A DNA stretch of 64,000 bases, taken from assembly GCA_023974075.1 (NCBI GenBank), contig JAMFTG010000196.1, positions 42,501 to 106,500 of the forward strand. The letters run 5' to 3'. A program made the translations under genes and the position numbers. Below, in pieces: positions 35,994 through 47,875 of the stretch; the first letter of the stretch is position 1; each line of letters starts with the position of its first letter. Source of the stretch: Chaenocephalus aceratus (Eukaryota > Chordata > Actinopteri > Perciformes > Channichthyidae). Under the pieces are notes generated by a model that worked only from the letters and a program-made list of their open reading frames with translations, was not told the DNA's origin and did not search any database.

Positions 35994-37668
35994 GTACTGA
36001 TATACACCTGAACATCAGCAGGAGAGGACTCTTTAAAGTAGAGACACTACATACTGATATACACCTGAAGATCAGCAGGAGAGGACTCTTTAAAGTAGAG
36101 ACACTACATACTGATATACACCTGAACATCAGCAGGAGAGGACTCTTTAAAGTAGAGACTCTACATACTGATATACACCTGAACATCAGCAGGAGAGGAC
36201 TCTTTAAAGTAGAGACACTACATACTGATATACACCTGGACATCAGCAGGAGAGGACTCTTTAAAGTAGAGACACTACATACTGATATACACCTGAACAT
36301 CAGCAGGAGAGGACTCTTTAAAGTAGAGACACTACATACTGATATACACCTGAACATCAGCAGGAGAGGACTCTTTAAAGCAGAGACACTACATACTGAT
36401 ATACACCTGAACATCAGCAGGAGAGGACTCTTTAAAGCAGAGACACTACATACTGATATACACCTGAACATCAGCAGGAGAGGACTCTTTAAAGTAGAGA
36501 CACTACATACTGATATACACCTGAACATCAGCAGGAGAGGACTCTTTAAAGTAGAGACACTACATACTGATATACACCTGCACATCAGCAGGAGAGGACT
36601 CTTTAAAGTAGAGACACTACATACTGATATACACCTGAACATCAGCAGGAGAGGACTCTTTAAAGTAGAGACACTACATACTGATATACACCTGAACATC
36701 AGCAGGAGAGGACTCTTTAAAGTAGAGACACTACATACTGATATACACCTGAACATCAGCAGGAGAGGACTCTTTAAAGTAGAGACACTACATACTGATA
36801 TACACCTGAACATCAGCAGGAGAGGACTCTTTAAAGTAGAGACACTACATACTGATATACACCTGAACATCAGCAGTAGAGGACTCTTTAAAGTAGAGAC
36901 TCTACATACTGATATACACCTGCACATCAGCAGGACAGGACTCTTTAAAGTAGAGACACTACATACTGATGTACACCTGAACATCAGCAGGAGAGGACTC
37001 TTTAAAGTAGAGACACTACATACTGATATACACCTGAACATCAGCAGGAGAGGACTCTTTAAAGTAGAGACACTACATGCTGGTATACACCTGAACATCA
37101 GCAGGAGAGGACTCTTTAAAGTAGAGACACTACATGCTGATATACTCCTGAACATCAGCAGGAGAGGACTCTTTAAAGTAGAGACACTACATACTGATAT
37201 ACACCTGAACATCAGCAGGAGAGGACTCTTTAAAGTAGAGACACTACATGCTGATATACTCCTGAACATCAGCAGGAGAGGACTCTTTAAAGTAGAGACA
37301 CTGCATACTGATATACACCTGAACATCAGCAGGAGAGGACTCTTTAAAGTAGAGACAGTACATACTGATATACACCTGAACATCAGCAGGAGAGGACTCT
37401 TTAAAGTAGAGACACTACATACTGATATACACCTGAACATCAGCAGGAGAGGACTCTTTAAAGTAGAGACACTACATACTGATATACACCTGAACATCAT
37501 CAGGAGAGGACTCTTTAAAGTAGAGACACTACATACTGAGATACACCTGAACATCATCAGGAGAGGACTCTTTAAAGTAGAGACACTACATACTGATATA
37601 CACCTGAACATCAGCAGGAGAGGACTCTTTAAAGTAGAGACACTACATACTGATATACACCTGAACAT
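35994..37668 (-). repeat. 57-bp minisatellite, array 2 (about 29 copies, inverted)
   Basis: The same unit as array 1, here in reverse complement (GTAGAGACACTACATACTGA, TATACACCTGAACATCAGCA). The open frame of 611 codons on the - strand is produced by the 3 x 19 period. The right edge, ATGGGAATATGTCC, resembles the outer end of the TTAA element. Variants (CATGCTGATATACTCC, CTGCACATC, GAACATCATC) are grouped, showing local block duplications. Confidence 0.97.
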
Positions 37669-37979
37669 GGGAATATGTCCTCTCCCTGCTACATATGTTT
37701 TGCATTGTATCCGTCTGTCAGAGCGCCACAGAGAGCAGTGTGGGACTTTAGTCTTTGTCTTCAAAGTGCCTCACAGGATCATGTGAACATACATACTCTA
37801 ATCCGGTAGACGCTCTGCCCACAGACATGGTCCAATGCCTCCTTCCAAGGAGGTATTAAAAAGCTTCTATTTTAGTTTGAGAGCTGTCCTTTTTGGGGTG
37901 TACATGTTGCTTTTGTAAAAGCAGCATATTCAATGTTTTCATGCCATTCAGAAGATGAAACACAGAACACATCAAAGAT

Positions 37980-38760
37980 TAATCAGAGCCTGGAAGAGCT
38001 TTTTAAATTCCTCAAATAACCTACCAGGCATTATTAAAACAGGTCAGCGGCTGAACCCTGCCTATGATTTATTAAAATGTAACTTTACAAATACAAACCT
38101 CTTTTATGGAAGTGCTTCTGCGGGATTTCTACATTTATGTTGAAGTGCTTGAAGCTGATTTTCCACTGAGCTGTCTACTTTAACTTTAATTCAAGTTGCT
38201 GTATATTTGTCTTTTGTTGTGATCTTTATTCATGCTACAAAACACTGATACTGTGTAGAAGACGCATTTTGCATTTTATACACATTTCTATTTTCTATGT
38301 TTTTATGACTCTACTTTTCAAGAAGATTAAAATATTAAATACAGAAAAAGATGAATGAATTTAACCTTTGAAAACGTACCAGGCGTTTTTAAACAGGTTC
38401 AACATACAAACACAACCCTGCAAACCATTTATTTATATTTCCAAACAGAACGGATCTTTTATCGTTACAAACTCTCAGTTACGGGATGGCTTCTGCTAAA
38501 TGTTTACATTTAAGTGCTAAAAAGCTTTTTTTTAACGTTGACTTTAAATGTAATTGATGTGAACGTATGTTTTTACGTTTCATCTTTATTCAAGACGAAC
38601 TCCAAAACATTGATATTGTGTAGAAACGGCTGAATGAAAAATGAAAGATTAACAACATTTAGCTGTTAAAGACAAACAGGATTTGCTTTAGCGCCGTTTA
38701 TATCGCTCAGCTATCGGATGGCTTCTGCACGAGTTCTTTGCATCTATTGTGTGTGAAATG
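37980..38760. repeat. Diverged tandem duplication, unit about 360 bp
   Basis: CTTTATTCATGC.ACAAAACACTGATACTGTGTAGAA (about 38,222) recurs 361 bp later as CTTTATTCAAGA...CAAAACATTGATATTGTGTAGAA. ACCAGGC.TT...AAACAGGT and GGGATGGCTTCTGC-type words also recur, the last a third time at about 38,715. These are old copies with many changes. No coding content is seen. Confidence 0.5.
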
Positions 38761-39889
38761 ACACAAGTGGATTTGATCGTCAGGCTTGACATAACAAAGG
38801 GTGCAAGTGATACAAGGAATGAGTAAACAAAGAATGACAGAATATTTATCAAATGCTGTAAGGTAAAATAAATACTGTAAGATAATTACTATAGTATGAA
38901 TATCAAATATGATATAAAACAGAAAAAAGTAGGACACCTGAATATTTGAGAGGCTGAAAATAGTATTTTGTGAATTATTGAAGCTATTTTTTTAAAACAA
39001 GCGGATGATTAAATCCTTGGGAACACTTTTTCCCATTGACTTACATGGGGAAAGAGTGGTCTGTAAGATGGTCTCTGGTTCGAGTCCCTGTACTGACCGA
39101 AAAACAAACAAAAACAAACTTGTGCTGTCAACCAATCAAAGAATGTAATTGCGTTAATCACAATAATAATCTGGAGTTAATCTCGAAGTTTAAAAGACAC
39201 GTAAAATAAACCTAAAGATAGGATGTGTGGTGTTAAAAAAGTCATGACAAGCTATAGACCATATAGAGACGAATGGGAATAAGGGTTTTTACATTTGATC
39301 TTATTCTTCTTAAAAAGCTGCAGCTACCTACAAACAAACATGGCAGCCTTGTCCTCCCAGCCTTATGCCGAGACCCAGAGGCCCTCCAGACTCTTGGAGG
39401 GTCTCTGTGTTGTTGTGGGCCGTGGGACACGGTGCCAGATGGCGACTCCGTGACGTGAACTCCACCCAAAGTTGTCAAAATGCCACGACATTGGCTCAGC
39501 TTGTGCAGGGCACGATAAACCCCTCTCGCGGGTGAAGCCAGTTTGCAGCCATTCAGCTCCAATTACAAATCTTCAATTGCACCCGAGGATTTGAGGCCAT
39601 CCAAATATGGTGATTACGCCGCTGAGCGCAGAGCTCTTCATCGGCATGTTGACGTTCTGTCTGTGTGTCCATCTGTCGGGTGCAGAGCAGACGCAGCTCC
39701 ACTGTCTGAGGAGGCCACACTGAAGCCTGGCTCGCTCAGCAATGATCTGACATTATCCGACCGCTTCATGGGGTTTCTAAATATTCAAACAATAGTCAAG
39801 TCTGCAGAGGCGCATGAATAAAGCCGACAGCAGGCTTTTGTTTTGGGGCCAAAGAGACGGGTTTGGGTTCGGTACGTTTTCGAATAGAA

Positions 39890-40790
39890 CGTTTTTAATC
39901 TAACACTGATTACATGTATTTATTTTATTTGTGATACAAGATTTACTGCACAAAGAATGAACACTTTAGTAAAATAAAATATCATAAAGGATTATTTTCC
40001 TATAGGCAGATGACAGCTATCTCTATGTCAACGTTTTTCTTCTTCTTCTAATAGCTATAAGAATACAAAACAGTAGCTGATGAAAAATAGAAAGGCGATG
40101 AATTGTTATTTAATATGACAAGATAGTAGTGTTATGTATTTTCAACACCAGAAACATATCTGAATTGAAAGCAGTACAACCAGCAGTAAACCGCTGCCGT
40201 GGGAAGTCCTGTAAACACGGTAAATGACGTGTTGACAGCATTGCATGACATTATGTCAGACAACAAGAAGGGATATGTCTGTGTTCTACTAGCTGAATAG
40301 AGTCTTTAATCTGCACGTACTGTATATCACATTTATTTATTTTTATTTTTATTAATGAACAGTTTAGGAAAATAAGGTTTATTTTCATATATGCAAATAA
40401 CAGCTATTTCTATGTCAAGGTTGTTTTTATTTTAATAGATAAGTGAATATATCCTTTGTGATAAACGGTAGCTGACGAAAAACAGATAGCAGATGAATTG
40501 CTCCTCAAAAAAGCATTATTTAATATGACAATATAGTTGAGTTATAATGTGTGATTTTCAGCTACACACTATAATCACAACCTGCTGTTACCAGCGCAGT
40601 GTGAAGTCCTGGAAACACTGTAAGTGGCGTGTTGACAGCATTGCACGACATCATGTCAGTCAACTCTGACAATAAGAAAACAGCAGGGTTCAGACATGTT
40701 CTTTCCTCATCAACAGCACACCACGACCGAGCTCACAGGACGGAGTCAATACCAACAATATCACGCTTTTAAAGAGCTGTTGGTAGAAGG
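39890..40790. repeat. Two diverged copies of a ~400-bp unit (third at 43,370-43,700)
   Basis: GTGTTGACAGCATTGCATGA (about 40,230) recurs as GTGTTGACAGCATTGCACGA (about 40,631) and GTGCTGACAGCATTGTACGA (about 43,527), each followed by CAT.ATGTCAG. GGAAAATAAGG/AGTAAAATAAAA and GTAGCTGA.GAAAAA words precede it. The third 57-bp array lies between copies two and three. Confidence 0.55.
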
Positions 40791-40924
40791 CTGCATTTTA
40801 ATTTGAGTATGTTGTTATTGCAAGAGAGACAAAATAAAATAGTAAACCATCTGGAAAGGAAAGGAAACATTGATATTGTACAAGACAGGAACCACAAGAG
40901 GAGAGAGATGGGGCAACAAGCACA

Positions 40925-42491
40925 CTTCAGGTGTATATCAGTATGTAGCGTCTCTACTTTAAAGAGTCCTCTCCTGCTGATGTTCAGGTGTATATCAGTA
41001 TGAAGTGTCTCTACTTTAAAGAGTCCTCTCCTGCTGATGTTCAGGTGTATATCAGTATGTGGTGTCTCTACTTTAAAGAGTCCTCTCCTGCTGATGTTCA
41101 GGTGTATATCAGTATGAAGTGTCTCTACTTTAAAGAGTCCTCTCCTGCTGATGTTCAGGTGTATATCAGTATGTAGTGTCTCTACTTTAAAGAGTCCTCT
41201 CTTGCTGATGTTCAGGTGTATATCAGTATGTAGTGTCTCTACTTTAAAGAGTCCTCTCTTGCTGATATTCAGGTGTATATCAGTATGTAGTGTCTCTACT
41301 TTAAAGAGTCCTCTCCTGCTGATGTTCAGGTGTATATCAGTATGTACTGTCTCTACTTTAAAGAGTCCTCTCCTGCTGATGTTCAGGTGTATATCAGTAT
41401 GTAGTGTCTCTAATTTAAAGAGTCCTCTCCTGCTGATGTTCAGGTGTATATCAGTATGTAGTGTCTCTACTTTAAAGAGTTCTCTCCTGCTGGTGTTCAG
41501 GTGTATATCAGTATGTGGTGTCTCTACTTTAAAGAGTCCTCTCCTGCTGATGTTCAGGTGTATATCAGTATGTAGTGTCTCTAATTTAAAGAGTCCTCTC
41601 CTGCTGATGTTCAGGTGTATATCAGTATGTAGTGTCTCTACTTTAAAGAGTTCTCTCCTGCTGGTGTTCAGGTGTATATCAGTATGTGGTGTCTCTACTT
41701 TAAAGAGTCCTCTCCTGCTGATGTTCAGGTGTATATCAGTATGTAGTGTCTCCACTTTAAAGAGTCCTCTCCTGCTGATGTCCAGGTGTATATCAGTATG
41801 TAGTGTCTCTACTTTAAAGAGTCCTCTCTTGCTGATGTTCAGGTGTATATCAGTATGTAGTGTCTCTACTTTAAAGAGTCCTCTCTTGCTGATGTTCAGG
41901 TGTATATCAGTATGTAGTGTCTCTACTTTAAAGAGTACTTTCCTGCTGATGTTCAGGTTCATATCAGTATGTCTCTACTTTAAAGAGTCCTCTCCTGCTG
42001 ATGTTCAGGTGTATATCAGTATGTAGTGTCTCTACTTTAAAGAGTCCTCTCCTGCTCATGTTCAGGTGTATATCAGTATGTAGTGTCTCTACTTTAAAGA
42101 GTCCTCTCCTGCTGATGTTCAGGTGTATATCAGTATGTAGTGTCTCTACTTTAAAGAGTTCTCTCCTGCTCATGTTCAGGTGTATATCAGTGTGTAGTGT
42201 CTGTACTTTAAAGAGTCCTCTCCTGCTGATGTTCAGGTGTATATCAGTATGTAGAGTCTCTACTTTAAAGAGTCCTCTCCTGCTGATGTTCAGGTGTATA
42301 TCAGTATGTAGTGTCTCTACTTTAAAGAGTCCTCTCCTGCTGATGTTCAGGTGTATATCAGTATGTAGTGTCTCTACTTTAAAGAGTCCTCTCCTGCTGA
42401 TGTTCAGGTGTATATCAGTATGTAGTGTCTCTACTTTAAAGAGTCCTCTCCTGCTGATGTTCAGGTGTATATCAGTATGTAGTGTCTCTAC
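40925..42491 (+). repeat. 57-bp minisatellite, array 3 (about 27 copies)
   Basis: The same unit and orientation as array 1, opposite to array 2. The right flank (CATACTGCCTGTGCTGCAGC, then GATTGGTTCGCTGGCCGGCT and GAGATGTCCCGCCCC) is transposon sequence also seen after array 1 and, inverted, at about 55,625-55,710. A block of four units (near 41,400-41,570 and 41,575-41,690) is duplicated with the same variants (CTAATTTAAAG, GCTGGTGTTC). Confidence 0.97.
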
Positions 42492-42725
42492 ATGTCTCCA
42501 TGCTTTAATGTTCAAAATGCTCTTTATTTATCTCATACTGCCTGTGCTGCAGCACCTCTTTTCACCCTCTGTCTGAAACCAGAGCCCAGTCTGCTCTGAT
42601 TGGTTCGCTGGCCGGCTCTGTTGTGATTCGTCAACCGCTTAGAGATGTCCCGCCCCTTAGGACATAGGGATTTTGCACACCATTTACATACACAAAGACC
42701 TATATAACACTTTAACGAGTACATA
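42492..42725. mobile_element. Transposon flank of array 3
   Basis: CCCAGTCTGCTCTGATTGG and GGCGGGACATCTCTAAGCGG (in inverse) are shared with 55,625-55,715. This shows that the array sits in a member of that dispersed family. Confidence 0.6.
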
Positions 42726-43220
42726 CAGGTTTTTTAAGTCCAACGCATTACATCTGATGCTGGATTTGTTGGGCCAAACAAGACTGGCTTTAATCCACCA
42801 TTAGTGCACAGATAGACAGTCTTGCCTCTCTTCAGGGGTCCTTGTGGGATACAAGGACGTTAATGGCACCAGCCCTGCTTGAACGGCCACTTCAAGGTTA
42901 CGGTGCTTCCATGATGCTTTAATGAGCCACACAGAACCATCAGGGCTCACTAAACATCTGGTGGCTCCCTGTTGGACTTAAGGTCTCTGTAGGACTGCTT
43001 GGTTTCAATCCAAATGCTTATCATCCTGTCACTTCAGAACGAAAACTACACTTAGTTGGGAGAAACATATACTGAGAAATTTAAAGTTTTATTTAATTTT
43101 CACAACTTTCTGTTTGACAATCTGCTCGTGTTTCGTGTTTTATTTTGAAATGTGGACACTCCCTGTCTTATGTCTGTACTTCCTGTCTCTTTGTTTTCCC
43201 GCCTGTTTGATTATGCTATA

Positions 43221-43335
43221 GGCAAGGCAAGGCAAGTTTATGTATATAGCACTTTTCAACACAAGGCAATTCAAAGTGCTTTACAAAAAATGAAAGACAT
43301 TAAGAAAATGGCATTTAAAATCAGTCATTAAAGGA
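43221..43335 (-). mobile_element. LINE-tail-like repeat
   Basis: GGCAAGGCAAGTTTATGTAT, AGCACTTTTCAACACAAGGC and AATTCAAAGTGCTTTACA form a very common fish repeat, usually the inverted 3' end of a LINE. Only about 115 bp are present. Confidence 0.55.
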
Positions 43336-43369
43336 GGATAGGATAGGATCTTATCTTCCCTATCAATTG

Positions 43370-43700
43370 CCTTTTCCCAATATATATGTATAAACTATGG
43401 ATAACATCTCCCAGTACCAGCTTTTATTATTTCATGTCGGAGTGCCGTCTGTATTTTTAACGACAGACAGACTTATATAACTGAATTGACAGCGACAAAA
43501 CATGTATCCGATCTGCTGTAAATGACGTGCTGACAGCATTGTACGACATTATGTCAGTCAGCACTGACAGTGGGAAAACAGCAGGGTTCAGAAATGTCCG
43601 TCACTCACCAACAGCAGCAGTGACAATATCAGACTTTTAAATTGCTAGTGTTGGTAGAAGACTGTATTTCAATTTCCATTTCCATGCACACAAACCTATA
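43370..43700. repeat. Third copy of the ~400-bp unit of 39,890-40,790
   Basis: It shares GGAAAACAGCAGGGTTCAGA and GTTGGTAGAAG(A/G)CTG with copy two. It lies on the far side of array 3. Confidence 0.5.
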
Positions 43701-45247
43701 TAACACACAAGAGGTAAAGTATAATAGGGACCACAATTGTATTAAACATTGACTTATGGTGGTTCATTGTGGTTGATTTGTAATCATGCCGAAGAACAAG
43801 AATCCTGACCATACATTCATATAATGACATTTCATTCGATTTAATTGTGCATCTGTTTGTGCTGTCCTACGCCCGCATCAACCTGACACGCTGCAGGTGA
43901 AATAGAAAGTGTGTCAGCAGACTGCAGCGTCTCCTCTGTGACCTCCTGCTGCAGATTATCCTCCACTGCAGCTGCTCAGATGTGACAGTTTCAATATCTG
44001 AGTTTTTCCAGAATATTGTGTTACTTGACAGCCAGGTCACGAGATACAGTACATCCAACACATGACTGATGCAAACAGGATCCGTTTGTTCTACCATTGC
44101 ACCACAGTTCCAAATATTTTAAGGGAGTACAACATGGCATACATTAAAAATACATCTTTCCCAAATCTCACAGTCCACTAACGACGATCAGACTCAAAAG
44201 GTCCACTTTTTTGTAAACATCTTCAGTAAACATTGTCTGTAAAATGCAGTCCAGTCCATTCAAAACGTGTACAAAAAACGAACAAGGTAGATTTAAACGT
44301 ACCTTAATAGTTACCATCTCATAAAGTGTCACAAGGCATCATGTGGTTCTTGAAACTTGAAATTATGTTTTTTTAAGTACAGTTACATAAAAATGACTGG
44401 TTTTCAGAGTCAAAAGTCCACATACTTCTTTCCTCCGCTGCTTATCTGTGCTCTATAACCTCCGTCTAGTTTCTCTTTCAGAGTTTGCCCTTGCGTCACT
44501 CCTCAGCTCTGTGTCCATGGGCAGATAATTCATTGACAGCAATATGAAGGTCTATGGACTGCTGGAGGAAGAGTCGCTTCTCTCACCTGCCTCTCCCTTT
44601 TCTGTGTGTCCGCCTCCACACACGGCCATGTCTACATGTGTTATTGTCTCGCTGTAGCTCAGGCTCGCCTTGAACCAGCCCCTAAATATGCTGCAATAGA
44701 GTGGAGGATTTTGGACGATTGCAGGGGAATTTGTAGGAAACACACGTATGATATTTAGAGGTTATTCCAGCAGGATAATCTCAACATATTAACATCACTT
44801 TATGATTTTAAGTAAGTAAAAAGCTAATGTTGGGCTATAGAGAGGCGAAGTCCCTCCCCTTCCGGTGGACCTCCATGGGACCTTATTTCGGACAAAAAAA
44901 AAAAATTATGTATTGAAGTCAATGGAGAGAGAAAGATTATCTTTCGATCCCGTTTGAATTGTGCCACAAATTACACATGATGTTTGTCAATTTAAAAGAT
45001 AATTTTGCAAGTAAAAAAAAAAAGAACGTGTCGTAAAACTGTGAAGTTACACTTTTGTTTGTGTGAAACGCTGAATGAACTACATCTCTGGTCTCGCAGA
45101 ACAACACACGTCACCAAGATGGCCGTCACTACTGTCTTGTCAACAAAACGATTGACTACCCTCACTATCACCACAATGAAACACGTCCTGAAGAATGTCA
45201 TGCAAAGCTGCCTGCCTGCCTTCCTTTGATTCTCTCTGGACTGCCTG

Positions 45248-46291
45248 GAGTGATGGCAAAATGAAGCTTTGAACGAAGCGTCGAACCACTTGGACAATTG
45301 TGTCGGAAATAGGTTCATTTCTCGAAGCTTCAGTTACAGCGACCTCTCCTGGCGAAGTGCAAGGCTGCCGTGGGTTTAACGTATCTTTGCCTTGAAATAA
45401 TGAACTGAATATTCGATGCACACACACACTAAGACTGAATATCATGTTCTATTTGCAATTAAAGATTGATACTTGTGTGTATTGGGTTATTGAGAAGAGA
45501 CTAGAGAGTGCTGGAACATTTTTTGGGCGGAGAGGGCCTTTTATCAGTTATTAAAGTATTAAAGTTGAAAAGCAATGATCAAAAGTTTGACTATTCTGGG
45601 CTTTGAACCAGCTGCGAGGAGGACATCGCTGCATCCTGGCCGCCGGCTCCTTCCACTGGGCTATCTATTCCTTAAACTATTGAAGTGTTTTTATAGCAAT
45701 TATTGTCTTTTTGTTCACAGCTTCTCCACATTTCAAAGTGTTTCACGAGCCAGAACGACCTATCTTTCTTCCTGGCTTGCTCTATAATGATCCAATTAAA
45801 ATGCAATCCCAACAACTCAACACAACAACGCAAACTACGACAACAACCCACACATTGCGCATTGTTTAGAGCGGTTATAAAGTGTTGAAGCGCTCAAATT
45901 CGAAACTGTTTGAACCTGTCACCTGTCAGAATCGAGACGAGGCAGTGCTTTGAATCACCTGATTGGACGGCGAACCAGTCAAGTGATTCATTCAGGAAAT
46001 GAAGCAGTTGCTGCTTCGGACGTCACATGTCACGTGATTTGAAGCAGTTGCTGCTTCGGACGTCACATGTCACGTGATTTGAAGCAGTTGCTGCTTCGGA
46101 CGTCACATGTCACGTGATTTGAAGCAGTTGCTGCTTCGGACGTCACATGTCACGTGATTTGAAGCAGTTGCTGCTTCGGACGTCACATGTCACGTGATTT
46201 GAAGCAAGCTTCGAAGCACTGCTTCTATGGAATAGAAGAAGTCCAGGGTTGAAGCTCCGTTCGAAGCTTCAGTGTCAAACTGCCATCACTA
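45248..46291. mobile_element. 1,044-bp hAT-like element
   Basis: The inverted ends share AGTGATGGCA (left GAGTGATGGCAAAATGAAGC; right, read back, TAGTGATGGCAGTTTGACAC). A perfect 8-bp duplication ACTGCCTG flanks it (45240-45247 and 46292-46299). Subterminal GAAGCTTCGAA words occur on both sides. The right third contains five identical 40-bp repeats. No transposase frame is present. Confidence 0.85.
46001..46200. repeat. Five identical tandem 40-bp repeats
   Basis: The unit is made of GAAGCAGTTGCTGCTTC (a 7-bp-arm hairpin), GGACGTCACATGT and CACGTGATTT. All five copies are identical, so the array is young or homogenised. Each copy contains one CACGTG E-box and one ACGTCAC half of a cAMP-response-type site. 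Confidence 0.97.
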
Positions 46292-47039
46292 ACTGCCTGG
46301 TCTTTTTAATGTTTAATGTCAACCATTTGTGCAGATAGCGTGAAGTAGAACAGATCGCAGATGCTAATGTAGCGTTAGCATTTCTCCCCCGGGCTTAAAT
46401 GGTGTATTATAGAATGATCACACCGGTGTGACAGTACTCTTCAAACACATTTCTGAGGTTAAGGACTGGTTCCTGCGCCACTTTAAAGGTTTTAACTGTC
46501 AGGAGACTGTCCCCTTTCACCTTCAATCTGTTACCACTCTTCTCCTACTTTCTCTCTCACCTGGCAGGAAGCTAGTTTTGAAGGTTACTTGAGTCATGAT
46601 TGAGCCACTTTTTGGTCTGCAACTGAAAGCTTTTTGATATCCTCCTGGATCCATCTTTTTCATGTGCAGTCATCATTTCCTTTTTGTGTTTTGTTTGTCT
46701 GAATGTATCATCTTTTATAATCTACACACAACAGCTATTGCTCTTCTGGGATCCCTCCTGTTGCTCTCTCCGAGGTTTCTTCCAGTTTTCGGGGTTTTCT
46801 GTGTCACGATCTGTCTGTGCTTTCCCTTGTTTATTTTGTAATGTCACAATCACAACATGTCTTTCTGATTAAGTCTTGCAGTCAGTTAGTCTCAACCCTT
46901 GGCACTTTGTGAGTCATTCCTTGTGCACTGTGAGGGTCCAAGGACAGAGGGAGACACTGTAAAGCCCCCTAGACAGATGAGTAAATTCCTCGGCTATAAA
47001 AATGCAATATGATTGATCGTTGTGTCTTTTTCATGGCAG

Positions 47040-47220
47040 GTTTGGCGAAGCCCATGGGTCTGGTTGAGGGTCCCGGAGGTCTCGGTCAGGGCGGGGCTGC
47101 TGCCACTCTAGGGGAGGACAGTCTCGATGTGGAGGGGAAATACGAGGAGTACGGATACAACGCTCAGCTCAGCGACCGCATCTCCCTGGACCGGAACATC
47201 CCCGACTACAGGCCCAAGAA
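47040..47220 (+). CDS. galnt9: Coding exon 2 of GALNT9-like polypeptide GalNAc-transferase
   Basis: This is a 181-bp exon between an AG acceptor (47038-47039, after TTTTTCATGGC) and a consensus GTAAGT donor at 47221. Entry phase is 1 and exit phase 2. It encodes about 60 residues, beginning GLAKPMGLVEGPGGLGQGG and ending near DRNIPDYRPKK. The stretches KYEEYGYNAQLSDRISLDR and IPDYRP are the conserved lead-in to the GT27 catalytic domain in GALNT9. The segment LGEDSLDVEG is the least conserved part, as expected for stem. No DXH or lectin (ricin-type) sequence is present, because those exons come later. The next exon should open by completing the split Lys codon and then give a CR.MS-type sequence. 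I did not find one up to 64000, so intron 2 is longer than 16.7 kb. A solo LTR begins 24 bp after the donor. Confidence 0.95.
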
Positions 47221-47244
47221 GTAAGTCTCCTTACTCTCTGTCTC

Positions 47245-47762
47245 TGTTAGGGAATCATTTGCTTCGGTATTCAACCTCTGACAGAGTTCATCGTTTTCTC
47301 CTTTCACTGTCTCTTTTCCCACGGCATAGGTCTACGCCCTTGGGTATTGCTGCTATCTCTCTTAAGGAGGGGCAGCTTGGGCGCATTGTCGATGCCAGTT
47401 TATGACCGAGCACAAGCTGCCATTAGATGTTTATGTTCAGGGACATCTGGATGCCCTTCTTTTCTGTTAGGTTCCCTGCCGCACATTCTTTTCTATGGAC
47501 GACAGCTCTAGTTAGATTCAGGGTCCATATTTGTTCAGTCTCGCTGATGAGGAATGTTGATTATTACACTCCGAACTAGTTAAAACCTCGAACTACAGAA
47601 GAGTTCTTCAGAATTGCTTTAGCATCCTCTGTATCACCTCGTGGCTCAGCACATGCCTTGTGAATTATCCGGACGAAGCTCCAAATAAACCATCATTTGT
47701 TTGCCATCAAAGTTCCTGTCCCTCTGAGTCCTGTCTCCATTGCTTCAGACGTTTCCATCAGA
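47245..47762 (+). mobile_element. Solo LTR C, 24 bp after galnt9 exon 2
   Basis: It begins TGTTAGGGAA as LTRs A and B do and is 518 bp long. A perfect 5-bp duplication GTCTC flanks it (47240-47244 and 47763-47767), though the last bases read TCAGA and not ACA. The 3' part shares CGAAGCTCCAAATAAACC and CATCAAAG.TCCTG with A and B, and GTTGATTA and AAGGAG words occur in order. Overall it is clearly more diverged, so it is another subfamily. The AATAAA (about 47,683) is in the same direction as galnt9. Confidence 0.72.
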
Positions 47763-47875
47763 GTCTCGTGCTTCTCTGTGTAATGTCAGAGAGACTTGTA
47801 ACTGGAAGGTTTGCCGGTGTAATCCCTGCTGAGGTTGATTTGTGAAGGCACAAAGTGTACAGCGGGACGCTTTCT

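Larger units (their letters stand above)
22517..47039 (+). other. galnt9: galnt9 intron 1 (24,523 bp)
   Basis: The intron is bounded by GTAGGG at 22517 and ...CATGGCAG at 47039. It contains no coding exon that I can recognise. Much of its length is repeat: the 31-bp minisatellite, two 57-bp satellite arrays, a SINE, TTAA elements, a Harbinger-like element and a hAT-like element, each listed separately. The remaining unique stretches (about 22,540-23,840, 28,200-29,940, 33,000-35,700, 42,750-43,220 and 46,300-47,030) show no gene. Confidence 0.85.

Noticed and set aside
35929..37764. 611-codon open frame on the - strand with a 19-residue repeat
   Set aside because: It exactly tracks the 57-bp satellite (3 x 19), and the same peptide appears in the other arrays in either direction. 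There is no start, splice or family signal.
40769..42576. Long open frames on both strands across array 3
   Set aside because: Same satellite effect. Both strands are open because the unit lacks stops in several frames.
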